From Saccharothrix sp. NRRL B-16348 (GTDB taxonomy: Bacteria > Actinomycetota > Actinomycetes > Mycobacteriales > Pseudonocardiaceae): 64,000 nucleotides of DNA. The notes beneath the pieces were generated by a model that was given only the letters and a program-made list of their open reading frames with translations, searched no databases and had not been told where the DNA came from. Each line of letters begins with the position of its first letter. Positions within the stretch are counted from its first letter, which is position 1. Positions 15,808 through 24,693 of this stretch are shown in pieces. A program made the position numbers and the translations under genes. Location of the stretch: contig NZ_LGED01000198.1 in the NCBI RefSeq assembly GCF_001280085.1, positions 1 to 64,000 of the forward strand. The letters are read 5' to 3'.

Positions 15808-17223
15808 ATGGCCAAACACGTCGAGTACGAGAAGGTGGGCAGCGACTACCTGGAGCACCGGCAGCTCAAGCGGGGCGCCGCGGGCTGGGTGCTGCTGGCG
15901 GGTCTGGGGGTCTCCTACGTCATCTCCGGCGACTTCGCCGGGTGGAACTTCGGGCTCGCCCAAGGCGGCTGGGGCGGCCTGCTGGTCGCGACGATCCTGA
16001 TGGGCGCCATGTACACGTGCATGGTGTTCGGCCTGGCGGAGCTGGCCGCCGCGCTGCCCGTGGCCGGCGCCGGGTACGGCTTCGCCCGCCGTGCGCTGGG
16101 ACCGCTGGGCGGTTTCGCGACGGGCATCGCGATCCTGGTCGAGTACGCCATCGCGCCCGCCGCGATCGTCGTGTTCATCGGCGACTACGTGCAGGCGCTC
16201 GGGCTGTTCGGGCTCACCAGCTCGTGGCCGGTGTACCTGGTCTGCTACGCGATCTTCGTCGGCGTGCACCTGTACGGCGTGGGCGAGGCGTTGCGGCTGA
16301 TGTTCGTGATCACCGGTGTCGCGGTGGTCGCGCTGATCGCGTTCGTGGTCGGGATGGTGCCGAAGTTCGACTCGACCAAGCTGTTCGACATCGGGGACGG
16401 CAGCTTCCTGCCGTTCGGGTTCGCCGGGGCCATGGGCGCGCTGGTGTTCGCGATCTGGTTCTTCCTCGCGGTCGAGGGCGTGCCGTTGGCGGCCGAGGAG
16501 GCGCGCGACCCGAAGAAGGACATGCCGCGCGGCATCATCGGGGCGATGCTGGCGCTGCTGGTGTTCGCGGCGGCGATCCTCGTGTTCGCGCCGGGCGGCG
16601 CCGGTTCGGCGGCGTTGATGTCGTCCGGCAACCCGTTGCCCGAGGCGGTGCGCGCGGCGTACGGCGGCGACAACGCGCTGGCGCGGATCGTGAACTACGT
16701 GGGTCTGGCCGGGCTCGTGGCGTCGTTCTTCTCGATCATCTTCGCGTACTCCCGGCAGCTGTTCGCGCTGTCGCGCGCCGGTTACCTGCCGCGCTGGCTG
16801 TCGAAGACCGGCAAGCGCAAGACGCCGTACCTGGCGCTGATCGTGCCCGGCACCGTCGGGTTCGTCCTCGCGGCGATCATGAAGAGCGGCGCGACGCTGA
16901 TCAACATCGCGGTGTTCGGCGCGGCGCTGTCGTACGTGCTGATGATGGTGTCGCACATCGTGCTGCGCGTGCGCGAGCCGGGGTTGGCGCGGCCGTACCG
17001 GACGCCGGGCGGCGTCGTCACCACCGGGGCGGCGCTGGTGCTCGCGGTGGCGGCGGTCGTGGCGACGTTCTTCGTGGACGAGCTGGCCGCCGGGATCACC
17101 GCGGGCATCGTCGTGGTGGCGCTGGCGTACTTCTGGTTCTACAGCAGGCACCACCTGGTGGCCGCCGCGCCGGAGGAGGAGTTCGCCGCCATCGCGCAGG
17201 CCGAGGAGGAGTTGAAGGACTGA
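15808..17223 (+). CDS. eat: Ethanolamine permease (APC superfamily)
   Basis: The 471-aa protein has about 12 membrane helices. Near its N-terminus it carries VLLAGLGVSYVISGDFAGWN, which is characteristic of the APC ethanolamine importer family, followed by GLAQGGWGG and the helix-6 region FFLAVEGVPLAAEEARDPKK. It starts at ATG behind AGGGAG. It is transcribed away from the gamma-glutamylation operon, so it probably supplies its amine substrate. The call to ethanolamine rather than another amine is based on these family motifs. Confidence 0.88.
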   Translation: MAKHVEYEKVGSDYLEHRQLKRGAAGWVLLAGLGVSYVISGDFAGWNFGLAQGGWGGLLVATILMGAMYTCMVFGLAELAAALPVAGAGYGFARRALGPLGGFATGIAILVEYAIAPAAIVVFIGDYVQALGLFGLTSSWPVYLVCYAIFVGVHLYGVGEALRLMFVITGVAVVALIAFVVGMVPKFDSTKLFDIGDGSFLPFGFAGAMGALVFAIWFFLAVEGVPLAAEEARDPKKDMPRGIIGAMLALLVFAAAILVFAPGGAGSAALMSSGNPLPEAVRAAYGGDNALARIVNYVGLAGLVASFFSIIFAYSRQLFALSRAGYLPRWLSKTGKRKTPYLALIVPGTVGFVLAAIMKSGATLINIAVFGAALSYVLMMVSHIVLRVREPGLARPYRTPGGVVTTGAALVLAVAAVVATFFVDELAAGITAGIVVVALAYFWFYSRHHLVAAAPEEEFAAIAQAEEELKD

Positions 17224-17268
17224 CCGGTGGGTCGGGTGGCGGCTTCCACCGCCACCCGGTCACCGGTC
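17222..17268. terminator. Nested stem-loop between convergent genes
   Basis: A perfect 10-bp stem (17233-17242 with 17249-17258, loop CTTCCA) is enclosed by a second pair, GACCGGTG at 17222-17229 and CACCGGTC at 17261-17268. It spans the permease stop and the stop of the opposite gene and has no U-tract, so it is a likely bidirectional terminator. Confidence 0.6.
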
Positions 17269-17910
17269 GCCGGGCAGGTACGGCGGCTCGCCGCCGTCGG
17301 CGCGCACGATCGCGGCGAACACCTCCACCGGCCGCGTGATGTCGCCGAAGCGGATGACGTCGTCGCGGAACAGCGTGCCGCAGTTCAGGTCGACGCGGAC
17401 CTGGTGCCGCGTCCCGTCCGGGTAGCCGAAGACGATCGCGTAGTGCGCGAGCCCGATCGCCCGGCAGCCGTCGACCTTGTACGGGTAGGGGTACTCGGCG
17501 GACAAGTCGTTCATCGCCCGCACCACGGTCGCGATGTCGTGCCGGATCTCGGCGCGGTAGTAAGCGCCCGGCGGCCCGCCGTAGACGCAGAGCAGGGCGT
17601 TCACCGCCGACTCGTCCGCCACCGGACCCTCCGTTCCTTGCCGCGGCGGCTTGTGCTGCACCTCGGCCGGGCAGTCGAGCGTGGGCACGATCACGATCGG
17701 CGGCGGGGTGGCGACCGGGTTCTCCTCCCGGACGGAGCCGAACAACTGTGCCCCCGCCAACGCGCCCGCGGTCAGCGCGACGACGAGACCCGTGGCCACC
17801 ACCCCACGTGCCCTGCGCCGCCTCCGCACCCGCCGGCCCACCTCCGCCACCCGGTCGACCTCCGGCAGCTCCGGCACGGCGTCGGCCAGCAGGTCGCGCA
17901 ATCCCTTCAC
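17260..17910 (-). CDS. Single-pass membrane protein coupled to SigE-family sigma factor
   Basis: The 216-aa protein has a ~35-residue cytoplasmic N-terminus (LRDLLADAVPELPEVDRVAE) followed by an Arg run, one membrane helix (VVATGLVVALTAGALAGAQL) and an extracytoplasmic domain of ~150 residues with three or four Cys. Its GTG overlaps the sigma gene stop (GTGA). Position and topology fit a regulator of the sigma factor, but no zinc-finger anti-sigma motif is present. No homologous domain was recognised for the outer part. Confidence 0.75.
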   Translation of the reverse strand: MKGLRDLLADAVPELPEVDRVAEVGRRVRRRRRARGVVATGLVVALTAGALAGAQLFGSVREENPVATPPPIVIVPTLDCPAEVQHKPPRQGTEGPVADESAVNALLCVYGGPPGAYYRAEIRHDIATVVRAMNDLSAEYPYPYKVDGCRAIGLAHYAIVFGYPDGTRHQVRVDLNCGTLFRDDVIRFGDITRPVEVFAAIVRADGGEPPYLPGDR

Positions 17911-18422
17911 AGCACTACCCCCTCTTCCATCAACGTCCTGAGCACGGCGTCCTCCCGCAGCACGGCGAGCGCGCGTGACGTGTGCGTCTTGATCGACCCG
18001 GTGGAGCAGCCCAGCGCCCGGGCCGCCTCCTCCACGCTGCAGTCCTCGAAGTACCGCAGCACCACCACCGCCCGCTGTCGGCTGCTCAACCGCGCGAGCC
18101 GGGCGCGCACGGCCAGCCGCACGACCGCGTCACCCGCCACGTCGTCCCGCGTCACGGTGTCCGGCACCGCGGCGGACGGCGTCTCCGCCCGCCACCGCCG
18201 CCGCCACCAGGTCACGTACGTCGTGTAGAGCACGCGCCGGGCGTAGGCGCCGGGCTCGTCGACCTTCGACCAGCGCTCCCACAGCCGGACCAGCGCGACC
18301 TGGACCAGGTCCTCGGCCTTGTGCTCGTCACCGGTCAGCAACCAGGCCGCGCGGACCAGCGAGTCGGACCGTTCGGCGACGAACTCGGCGAACCCCTCTG
18401 GGGACCCCGGATCACTGCGCAT
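17907..18422 (-). CDS. ECF sigma factor of the SigE (TIGR02983-like) family
   Basis: The 171-aa protein has region 2 (FVAERSDSLVRAAWLLTGDE, AEDLVQVALVRLWERWSKVD, YARRVLYTTYVTWWRRRWR) and region 4 (RLSSRQRAVVVLRYFEDCSV, then ALGCSTGSIKTHTSRALAVL). The ATG at 18422 is chosen because GGAGG sits 5 nt upstream (GGAGGTAACG before ATG). This actinomycete SigE-like family is usually followed by a single-pass partner gene, as seen here with a 4-bp overlap. Confidence 0.92.
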   Translation of the reverse strand: MRSDPGSPEGFAEFVAERSDSLVRAAWLLTGDEHKAEDLVQVALVRLWERWSKVDEPGAYARRVLYTTYVTWWRRRWRAETPSAAVPDTVTRDDVAGDAVVRLAVRARLARLSSRQRAVVVLRYFEDCSVEEAARALGCSTGSIKTHTSRALAVLREDAVLRTLMEEGVVL

Positions 18423-18566
18423 CGTTACCTCCACCCCCCAGACGACGTGACCCTCGGGGTCGGTTGACACGACGTCACCACCGGTTCCACCGATCGTGGA
18501 ATACAGGTCTTCCCGGGAGTGGGAACCCCTTGACAACGAGACGCCGACACGAGGAGGAGAGAAGCG

Positions 18567-19028
18567 ATGGGATCCAGGACGTTCACGGCCGGTCTGGCCG
18601 CCGCCGCGCTACTGGTCACGGCCACTCCGGCCCTCGCCGCGCCGACCTACGAAGACCGGGTTTTGACGCTGACGAACGGGGAACGCGCCGCCGCGGGCTG
18701 TCCGGACCTCGTGCCGAACGACAAACTCGCCGCCGCGGCGCGCCGGCACACCGACGACATGGCGCGCACCGGCAACTTCAGCCACACCGGATCGGACGGC
18801 AGCACGGCGGGGCAACGCGTCACCGATGCGGGGTACCCCTTCCGGCTGATGGCGGAGAACATCGCCGCCGGTCAGGGCACCGCCGAGGAGGTCGTGCGCG
18901 CCTGGATGAACAGCGAGGGCCACCGGGCCAACATCGTGAACTGCGAGCTGCGCGACCTCGGCGTGGCCCACGCCGTGGACGGCAACAACAAGGCCTACTG
19001 GACGCAGGACTTCGGCGTCACGGGCTGA
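18567..19028 (+). CDS. Secreted CAP/SCP-domain protein (YkwD-like)
   Basis: The 153-aa precursor has a Sec signal peptide (cleavage near ATPALAA, residue ~25) and a complete CAP domain: LTLTNGERAAAGCPDLVPN, ARRHTDDMARTGNFSHTG with the two conserved His, AENIAAGQ, and MNSEGHRANIVN. Bacterial CAP proteins are secreted with poorly known roles. It has a strong GAGGAGGAG ribosome site and a TTGACA at ~18529 as a possible -35. Its 3' end overlaps the opposing NACHT gene by 11 bp. Confidence 0.9.
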   Translation: MGSRTFTAGLAAAALLVTATPALAAPTYEDRVLTLTNGERAAAGCPDLVPNDKLAAAARRHTDDMARTGNFSHTGSDGSTAGQRVTDAGYPFRLMAENIAAGQGTAEEVVRAWMNSEGHRANIVNCELRDLGVAHAVDGNNKAYWTQDFGVTG

Positions 19029-22000
19029 CCCGCTGCGACACCGTCGAGACGACCTCGACGGCGCTGCCCTCGCCCAGCAGCTCCGCGCCGACCACCTTGG
19101 TCATCAGCCCCTGCACCTTCACCAGCAGCCCGCGACGCCCGGCGAACGCGGCCAGGTTCACCGGACTGCCCTCGGTGAAGGCGATCTCCTTCAGGTTGGG
19201 CAGGCCCGCGATGGGCGCCAGCGCCCGAGGGTCCCGTGTGGAGCTGACCACCAGCCGTTCCAACAGCGACAGCCCGGCCAACGGCCGCAGGTCGAACACC
19301 GTCGTGTGCGCCAGGTCCAGCTTCACCAGGTTCCGCAACGCGGCGATCGGCCCGATGTCGAGGGTGCCGCACTTGCGCAGGACCAGGTGCAGGAGCGTCC
19401 CGGCCCACCGCTCGACCGCGTCGATGTTCAGCAGGCGCGCGTCCTCGACCCGCAGCTCGCCCGGACCGGTCAGGAACGTCAACGCGTGCAGGTCGTGGAG
19501 TCCGCGGATGCCGTACAGCTTCAGCACCCGCAACCCCCAACCACGCCTGAGCGCGGCCAGCGCGGTGACGTCGCAGCCGCCGATGAGGTTCAAGCGGGAC
19601 AGGTCCGACTGGCGGCGCAGGCCGTCGAGACCGGTCGTCTCCACGGCCGTCACGCGGAGCGAGCGCAGCGCGGGCAGCAGGCCGAGCGGCGCGACGTCCA
19701 GCCTGCCGGGGCGCACGACCCGCAGGTGCGTCAACGCCGGCGTGTCCAACGTGCCGAGGTCCACCTCGCCCTTGGCGAGCAGGTCCAGCACCCGGACCTG
19801 GGGCGGCACGAAGTCCAGCGCACCCGGTGGCGCGGCGCACTGCACCCGCTGCACGTGCTTCAGGTGGCGCAGACCGCGCGCCATGTCGGGGTCGGTGAGG
19901 CTGACCGACTGGACCGGCACGTCCGCGAGAACGGTGGACGCGTATGCCTCCGGGTCGAAGTTGTTCCACGCCAGGACCAGTTCCTGCCGCACGCGTGCCC
20001 TGGTGTCCGACCGGTACCCCGCCAGCAGCGGCAGGGCGTCGTCCAGGCCGATCGCGGCGGCCGCGCGGATGGTCGCGGCGACCTCGGCCTCGGTGCGCGG
20101 TCGTGAGGCGGCGAGCAGGTCGAGCACGAACGCGCCCGCGGAGGCGAACGCCTTGGCCGCCGTGACCGAGCGCGGCGGCAGCAGGCGCGCGACCCGGTCC
20201 TGGATGCGGTCGCGGATGGCGGGGGTCAGCTCGGGCGCCGTCTCCAGGCACGCCACGGCGAGCAGGTGCAGGGCGGCGCGGTGCGCCTTGACCGCGTCCC
20301 CGCGGGTCAGGAGCCGGTCGAGCAGTTCGTCGCGCCGACCGCTCGACGCGTGGCCCGCGGCCATCACCACGACCTCGTGCCACTGGTCGAGGTGCGCGTG
20401 GGAGACGAGCGTGCCGATGTCGTCCACGTCGATCGCGGCGGCCGCCGCCAGGTACTCCTGGAACGTGCGGTGCACGAAGTCGACCCGGCCCTCGACCGGC
20501 TCGCGCAGCAGGCCGCTGCGTTCCAGCAGGTGCCGGTAGACGTCCTCGGCGGACGCGCCGACCTCCGGCATCGACGTCAACCGGCGCTCGACCTGGCCGA
20601 TCGCGCGGTCGACCGGCGCGTCGGTGAGGTCGTTGCGGATGAACCAGTAGGCGAGGTCGCCGAGGAGGAGGACCTTGCGGGTCCGGGTCAACCCCGGCAG
20701 CGGCTCGATGCGCCGCTCGGCGTCACGGCGTTCCAGCAGCATCTGCAACGCGGTGTCGTACAACTCCATGCGGCTGTCCGGCAGGTGGCCGCGCCGGTCG
20801 CGGTGCAGGGCGCACAGCAACGCGCACAGCAGCGGGTAGCCGGCGAGCTTGCGCAGGTGGTGCCGCGCGCCGAACTGCTCCAGCAGCCGTCGCTGGTAGC
20901 CGGCCAGTTCGGCGCGGGCCAGGTCGTCGGACAGCTGCGAGCGCATGGCGTCGTGCCAGCGCTCCACGAACACCCGCACGTCGGTGGGCGTCATGGGTTG
21001 CAGGGACGCCACGGCGAACTCGTCGGCCGCCAACCAGTCCGGGTCGACGGCGCTCGGGCGTGACGTCACCACGAACCGCGCCGCGGGGAACGCGAGGACC
21101 AGCGACCGCAGCCACTCGCGGGCCTCCTGGCGGCGGTGCGGCGCGAGCTCGTCCACGCCGTCGACCAGGATCAGGCCGTGGCCCGAGCGCAGTTGCCGCT
21201 GGACCCAGCCCGGCGGCATCTCGTCGGCGATGTGGCGGCCGACCTCGTCCAGGAACCGTTCGGCGGGAGGCAGGTCGCGGTCGGCGTAACGGCGCAGCGG
21301 CACGAAGAACGGGATGGTGTCGTTCCACCTGGTCAACGGCTCGGGGAAGTCCCGTTGCGCGCTGCGGACCGCGATCCACTGCAACAGGGTGGTCTTGCCC
21401 AGGCCCGCCTCACCGCGGACGAAGATCCGGTCGCCGGACGCCAGCAGGTCCTCCACCCGGCGTCCGGGCGTGAGGTAGTCGGTGGCCGCGCCGTCGGCGG
21501 TGAGGCTGATGTAGGCCACCGACAGCGGGTAGCGGCGGCTCGCCTCGGACAGCGTGGCGCCGAACATCTCGACCTGGTCGAGCGTGCGGGCGACGAGTTG
21601 CCGGTAGTCGTAGGAGAAGTCGGTGGAGCTGCGCCGTTGCGGCAGCCGGGCCAGCACGTCGCGGATGCCGGTGATGACCTCGGTCTCGCGGCGCAGGATC
21701 TCGGTCAGCGCGCTCGGGCCGAACGGCGGCAGCTTGCGGGCGATCTCGATCACGTACCCGGCGCACTCGCGCAGCAGCAGGCCGTAGAGCTGGGCGCCGT
21801 CCGTGGACAGCCCGTTGGTGGCGTCGGCCGCACGTGCGCGCAGGTGCCGGTCGAGCCGGCGGGCGTCGAGGTCGGCGGCGAACAGGTCGTCGTCGTCCAG
21901 CGCGGCCCGGTCGAACGTCTCGCGGACGGCCTCGATCGCGGCGAGCCGCTCGTGCTCCGGTAATCGGCGGTACTCGGCGTCCATGATCGGCTGGACCCGC

Positions 22001-22203
22001 TCGACCACGGCGTCGGTGAACTGCTCGCCCATCCGCCGCAGCTTGCGCTGGTCGAGCGCGCCGGTCAGCCGCTTCTCCAGCAGGTCGACCCCGGTGCCGC
22101 CGACGGCGGCCGTGACCGACTTGTCCCCCAGCCACAGCTTGAGCGCGCTGCGGACCACCGACGCGCCCAACGGGATCAGCGCGATCTCGATGCCCATGCC
22201 CAC
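19018..22203 (-). CDS. NACHT-domain STAND NTPase with leucine-rich-repeat C-terminus (bacterial NLR)
   Basis: This 1061-aa protein has three parts. The helical N-terminal ~250 residues resemble the NACHT-associated helical domains of bacterial NLRs. The NACHT core has a P-loop GEAGLGKTT (264-272), Walker B LILVDGVDE (344-352) and sensor RFVVTSRP (376-383). A winged-helix/helical region with FVHRTFQEYLAAAAA follows, and then, from ~760 to 1030, irregular leucine-rich repeats (LRSLRVTAVETTGLDGLRR, LVKLDLAHTTVFDLRPLAGL). Bacterial NACHT proteins are known antiphage sensors, and the LRRs would sense the ligand. No nuclease or protease effector motif was recognised at the N-terminus. Start is GTG 22203, or ATG 22197. 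Confidence 0.88.
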   Translation of the reverse strand: MGMGIEIALIPLGASVVRSALKLWLGDKSVTAAVGGTGVDLLEKRLTGALDQRKLRRMGEQFTDAVVERVQPIMDAEYRRLPEHERLAAIEAVRETFDRAALDDDDLFAADLDARRLDRHLRARAADATNGLSTDGAQLYGLLLRECAGYVIEIARKLPPFGPSALTEILRRETEVITGIRDVLARLPQRRSSTDFSYDYRQLVARTLDQVEMFGATLSEASRRYPLSVAYISLTADGAATDYLTPGRRVEDLLASGDRIFVRGEAGLGKTTLLQWIAVRSAQRDFPEPLTRWNDTIPFFVPLRRYADRDLPPAERFLDEVGRHIADEMPPGWVQRQLRSGHGLILVDGVDELAPHRRQEAREWLRSLVLAFPAARFVVTSRPSAVDPDWLAADEFAVASLQPMTPTDVRVFVERWHDAMRSQLSDDLARAELAGYQRRLLEQFGARHHLRKLAGYPLLCALLCALHRDRRGHLPDSRMELYDTALQMLLERRDAERRIEPLPGLTRTRKVLLLGDLAYWFIRNDLTDAPVDRAIGQVERRLTSMPEVGASAEDVYRHLLERSGLLREPVEGRVDFVHRTFQEYLAAAAAIDVDDIGTLVSHAHLDQWHEVVVMAAGHASSGRRDELLDRLLTRGDAVKAHRAALHLLAVACLETAPELTPAIRDRIQDRVARLLPPRSVTAAKAFASAGAFVLDLLAASRPRTEAEVAATIRAAAAIGLDDALPLLAGYRSDTRARVRQELVLAWNNFDPEAYASTVLADVPVQSVSLTDPDMARGLRHLKHVQRVQCAAPPGALDFVPPQVRVLDLLAKGEVDLGTLDTPALTHLRVVRPGRLDVAPLGLLPALRSLRVTAVETTGLDGLRRQSDLSRLNLIGGCDVTALAALRRGWGLRVLKLYGIRGLHDLHALTFLTGPGELRVEDARLLNIDAVERWAGTLLHLVLRKCGTLDIGPIAALRNLVKLDLAHTTVFDLRPLAGLSLLERLVVSSTRDPRALAPIAGLPNLKEIAFTEGSPVNLAAFAGRRGLLVKVQGLMTKVVGAELLGEGSAVEVVSTVSQRVSP

Positions 22204-22249
22204 AGCCTCGCACCCGCCGTTGCCGACGGGTGCGGGGTTCGGGTGAAAG

Positions 22250-23269
22250 TCAGCAGTAGACCGAGCTGAACAGCCCCACGACCGCGGCCGCGGGCACCTC
22301 GGTCGGCAACGGGTTGTAGGACAACGTGGCCCGCGTGCCGTCGTCCGCGCGGGTTGCGTAGGTCAGGTAGCCGATCAGCTCGCCGCCGTGACCCCACACC
22401 GAACGGCCGCACGGCAGGTCGAACCGCTGCAACCCCAGGCCGTAAGCGAAGATCGTGCCGGTGTCGTTCCTCGTCTGCCGCATGGCTTCGAGGGACGCGG
22501 CGCTGGTCAGCCTGCCGCTCAGGAGCGCGTCGAAGAACCGGTTGAGGTCGTCGGCGGTGGAGATCATCTCGCCCGCCGCCCAGTCCAGGGACGGGTTCAT
22601 CAGGGTCGCGTCGACCAGCCGTCCGCCGACCTCGGTGTAGCCGCGGGCGTGCGGGTGCGGCAGGCCCGGCCACTGCCCCGGCACGGTGGTGCGGGTCAGG
22701 CCGAGCGGGCGCAGGATGCGTGAGCGCACCTCGTCGCCGTAGGTCCGCCCGGTCACGCGTTCGATCAGCATCCCGGCGACGATGTAGTTGGTGTTCGAGT
22801 AGTGCCACCCCTCTCCGGGGTCGAAGTAGGGCGTCCCGGCGAACGCCACGTCCAGCAGCTCCCGGGGCTGGTAGGTCCGGAACCGGTCCGCGCCGCGCCA
22901 CCGGTTGGTCGAGTAGCCCGCCTCGTGCGCGTAGTCGTAGAGGCCGCTGGTGTGGTTGAGCACCTGGCGCACGGTGATCAGGTCGCCCTTCGGCGCACCG
23001 GCCACGTACCGGTCGACGGGGTCGTCCAACCCCACCCGGCCCTCGTCCACCAGCTGCATCACGACGGTGGCGACGAACGTCTTGGTGGCGCTGCCGATCC
23101 GGAAGTGCCCGCCGACCGACGCCTCGCCCGCCGCGTCCGCGCGGGTGCCGGTGGAGTCCTCGACGGTCAGCAGCGCACCGGACGCCCAGCCTTGCTCCAC
23201 CCACCCGTCCAGTGCGGGGAACGTGCTGGTCACGGCCAGCACGACGCCGGCAATCGCAGTGTTGATCAT
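22250..23269 (-). CDS. Secreted serine hydrolase (beta-lactamase/D-Ala-D-Ala carboxypeptidase family)
   Basis: The 339-aa class C-type serine hydrolase has the SxxK nucleophile in IGSATKTFV, the YSNTNY (Y-x-N) motif, HTSGLYDY, and the HGG motif near the C-terminus (VWGHGGELIGY). A hydrophobic N-terminus (TAIAGVVLAVTSTF) suggests export. The ATG at 23269 is preferred over an upstream start at 23398, which would add a non-signal-like arginine-rich extension. It lies 46 bp upstream of the NACHT gene on the same strand; a weak hairpin (22211-22232) lies between them. Confidence 0.88.
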   Translation of the reverse strand: MINTAIAGVVLAVTSTFPALDGWVEQGWASGALLTVEDSTGTRADAAGEASVGGHFRIGSATKTFVATVVMQLVDEGRVGLDDPVDRYVAGAPKGDLITVRQVLNHTSGLYDYAHEAGYSTNRWRGADRFRTYQPRELLDVAFAGTPYFDPGEGWHYSNTNYIVAGMLIERVTGRTYGDEVRSRILRPLGLTRTTVPGQWPGLPHPHARGYTEVGGRLVDATLMNPSLDWAAGEMISTADDLNRFFDALLSGRLTSAASLEAMRQTRNDTGTIFAYGLGLQRFDLPCGRSVWGHGGELIGYLTYATRADDGTRATLSYNPLPTEVPAAAVVGLFSSVYC

Positions 23270-23387
23270 CACGTGGGCAACGCTAGGCACCGCCGCGGCG
23301 GCCGACCATGAGGAGCGCCACCGGGTCGGCTGTGGAAAACCCCAGTGGTGATGTGCCCCCGGCCGGGGCCCCTGGCAGGATCGGGGC

Positions 23388-24251
23388 GTGAGTGACATTC
23401 AACGTGTTGGAGTGGTGGGATCGGGCCTGATGGGCTCCGGCATCGCCGAGGTCTGCGCGCGGGCCGGGCTGGACGTGCTGGTGGCCGAGGTCAGCCCGGA
23501 CGCCACTGAGGCCGCGCGGGGGCGGATCGCCTCTTCGCTCGGCCGGGGTGTGCGCAGCGGCAAGCTGTCCGCCGAGGACCGGGACGCCGCACTGGAGCGC
23601 CTCCGGTTCACCACCGACCTCGCCGACTTCGCCGACCGGAACCTGGTCGTGGAAGCCGTCGCGGAGAACGAGCAGGTCAAGACCGAGGTGTTCGCGGCGG
23701 TGGACAAGATCGTCGTGGACCCGGACGCGATCTTCGCGTCCAACACCTCCTCGATCCCGATCATGAAGCTGGGCATGGCCACCAGCCGTCCCGAGCAGGT
23801 CATCGGCGTGCACTTCTTCAACCCGGTGCCGGTGTTGAAGCTCGTCGAGCTGGTGCCGTCGCTGCTGACCGGCGACAAGACGAAGGCCAGGGCCGAGGCG
23901 TTCGTGACCGGGGTGCTGCACAAGGAGGTCATCCGCTCGCAGGACCGGGCCGGGTTCGTCGTCAACGCCCTGCTGATCCCCTACCTGCTGTCGTCGATCC
24001 GGATGCTGGAGTCCGGGTTCGCCAGCGCCGACGACATCGACAACGGCATGGTGCTCGGCTGCGCGCACCCGATGGGTCCGCTGCGCCTGACCGACCTGAT
24101 CGGCCTGGACACCACCAAGGCGATCGCCGAGTCGATGTACGAGGAGTTCAAGGAGCCGCTGTACTCGCCGCCGCCGTTGCTGCTGCGCATGGTGGACGCC
24201 GGGCTGCTGGGCAAGAAGAGCGGGCGCGGGTTCCACAACTACGCGTCCTGA
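23388..24251 (+). CDS. 3-hydroxybutyryl-CoA dehydrogenase
   Basis: The 287-aa protein has the NAD-binding GVVGSGLMGSGIAEV, the catalytic His/Glu region IGVHFFNPVPVLKLVELVP and the C-terminal dimerisation domain ending LGKKSGRGFHNY. It oxidises (S)-3-hydroxyacyl-CoA to the 3-oxo form. The length is typical of the single-domain, short-chain enzyme. It starts at GTG and is followed by a strong hairpin, so it is probably monocistronic. Confidence 0.93.
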   Translation: MSDIQRVGVVGSGLMGSGIAEVCARAGLDVLVAEVSPDATEAARGRIASSLGRGVRSGKLSAEDRDAALERLRFTTDLADFADRNLVVEAVAENEQVKTEVFAAVDKIVVDPDAIFASNTSSIPIMKLGMATSRPEQVIGVHFFNPVPVLKLVELVPSLLTGDKTKARAEAFVTGVLHKEVIRSQDRAGFVVNALLIPYLLSSIRMLESGFASADDIDNGMVLGCAHPMGPLRLTDLIGLDTTKAIAESMYEEFKEPLYSPPPLLLRMVDAGLLGKKSGRGFHNYAS

Positions 24252-24282
24252 GCCGACCCACCGCCCGGGCCGGGGCGTCCGC

Positions 24283-24312
24283 GGGGCCGTCGATCCTGTG
24301 ATCGGCGGCCCC
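24283..24312 (+). terminator. GC-rich terminator hairpin
   Basis: GGGGCCGTCGATC (24283-24295) pairs with GATCGGCGGCCCC (24300-24312) over 13 bp with one mismatch; the loop is CTGT. It lies 32 bp past the stop of the hydroxyacyl-CoA dehydrogenase gene. There is no U-run, as is usual in this GC range. Confidence 0.65.
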
Positions 24313-24693
24313 GTCCGCATGTCCGCCGACGCATTACCACAGCACCGCGCCCGCCGTCACTCGAACAACTGCCCGAACAATTAACAGCAGCGTCTCGAAT
24401 GGTGGAGAACATTAGCCGGCAAACGATCGACCGTACCGTGGGCCGGCCTGGGCACAAAATGCCACGATCCGTCATCGAACGTGGCCGCGCGATTAGTGCG
24501 AAAGACTGACGAAGGTCTAGTCAATAGGCCGTTCGGAGTAGTCTTGATTACCGTCGTCTTCCTCGGGGTTACTGATCGACAGGACCTGTGACCTGCCTTT
24601 AGAGTGCCCTACGTCACGCTACGGCCGCCTGGTGGACAAGATTGCTTCGCCTAGCGTAACTTTCGACTCGCCCCCCACGAGGAGAACCCCGCC
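24313..24693 (+). promoter_or_regulatory. AT-richer leader/promoter region of the prenylindole genes
   Basis: These ~380 bp without a gene are clearly less GC-rich than the flanks (AATTAACAG, ACATTAG, TAGTCAATAG, CTTGATTACC). They must contain the promoter of the prenyltransferase. TTGATT at 24544-24549 could be a -35 box, but no convincing -10 was found. GAGGAG at 24678-24684 is the ribosome site for the TTG start at 24694. No operator palindrome stood out. The lower GC is compatible with recent acquisition of the two-gene set. Confidence 0.5.

Noticed and set aside
15712..17154. A 480-codon minus-strand frame over the permease
   Set aside because: Arg/His/Gln-rich antisense shadow of the ethanolamine permease, which is unmistakable on the plus strand.
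18423..18536. Longer N-terminus for the SigE-like sigma factor
   Set aside because: A GGAGG ribosome site is placed right before ATG 18422 and the upstream residues do not resemble a sigma factor.
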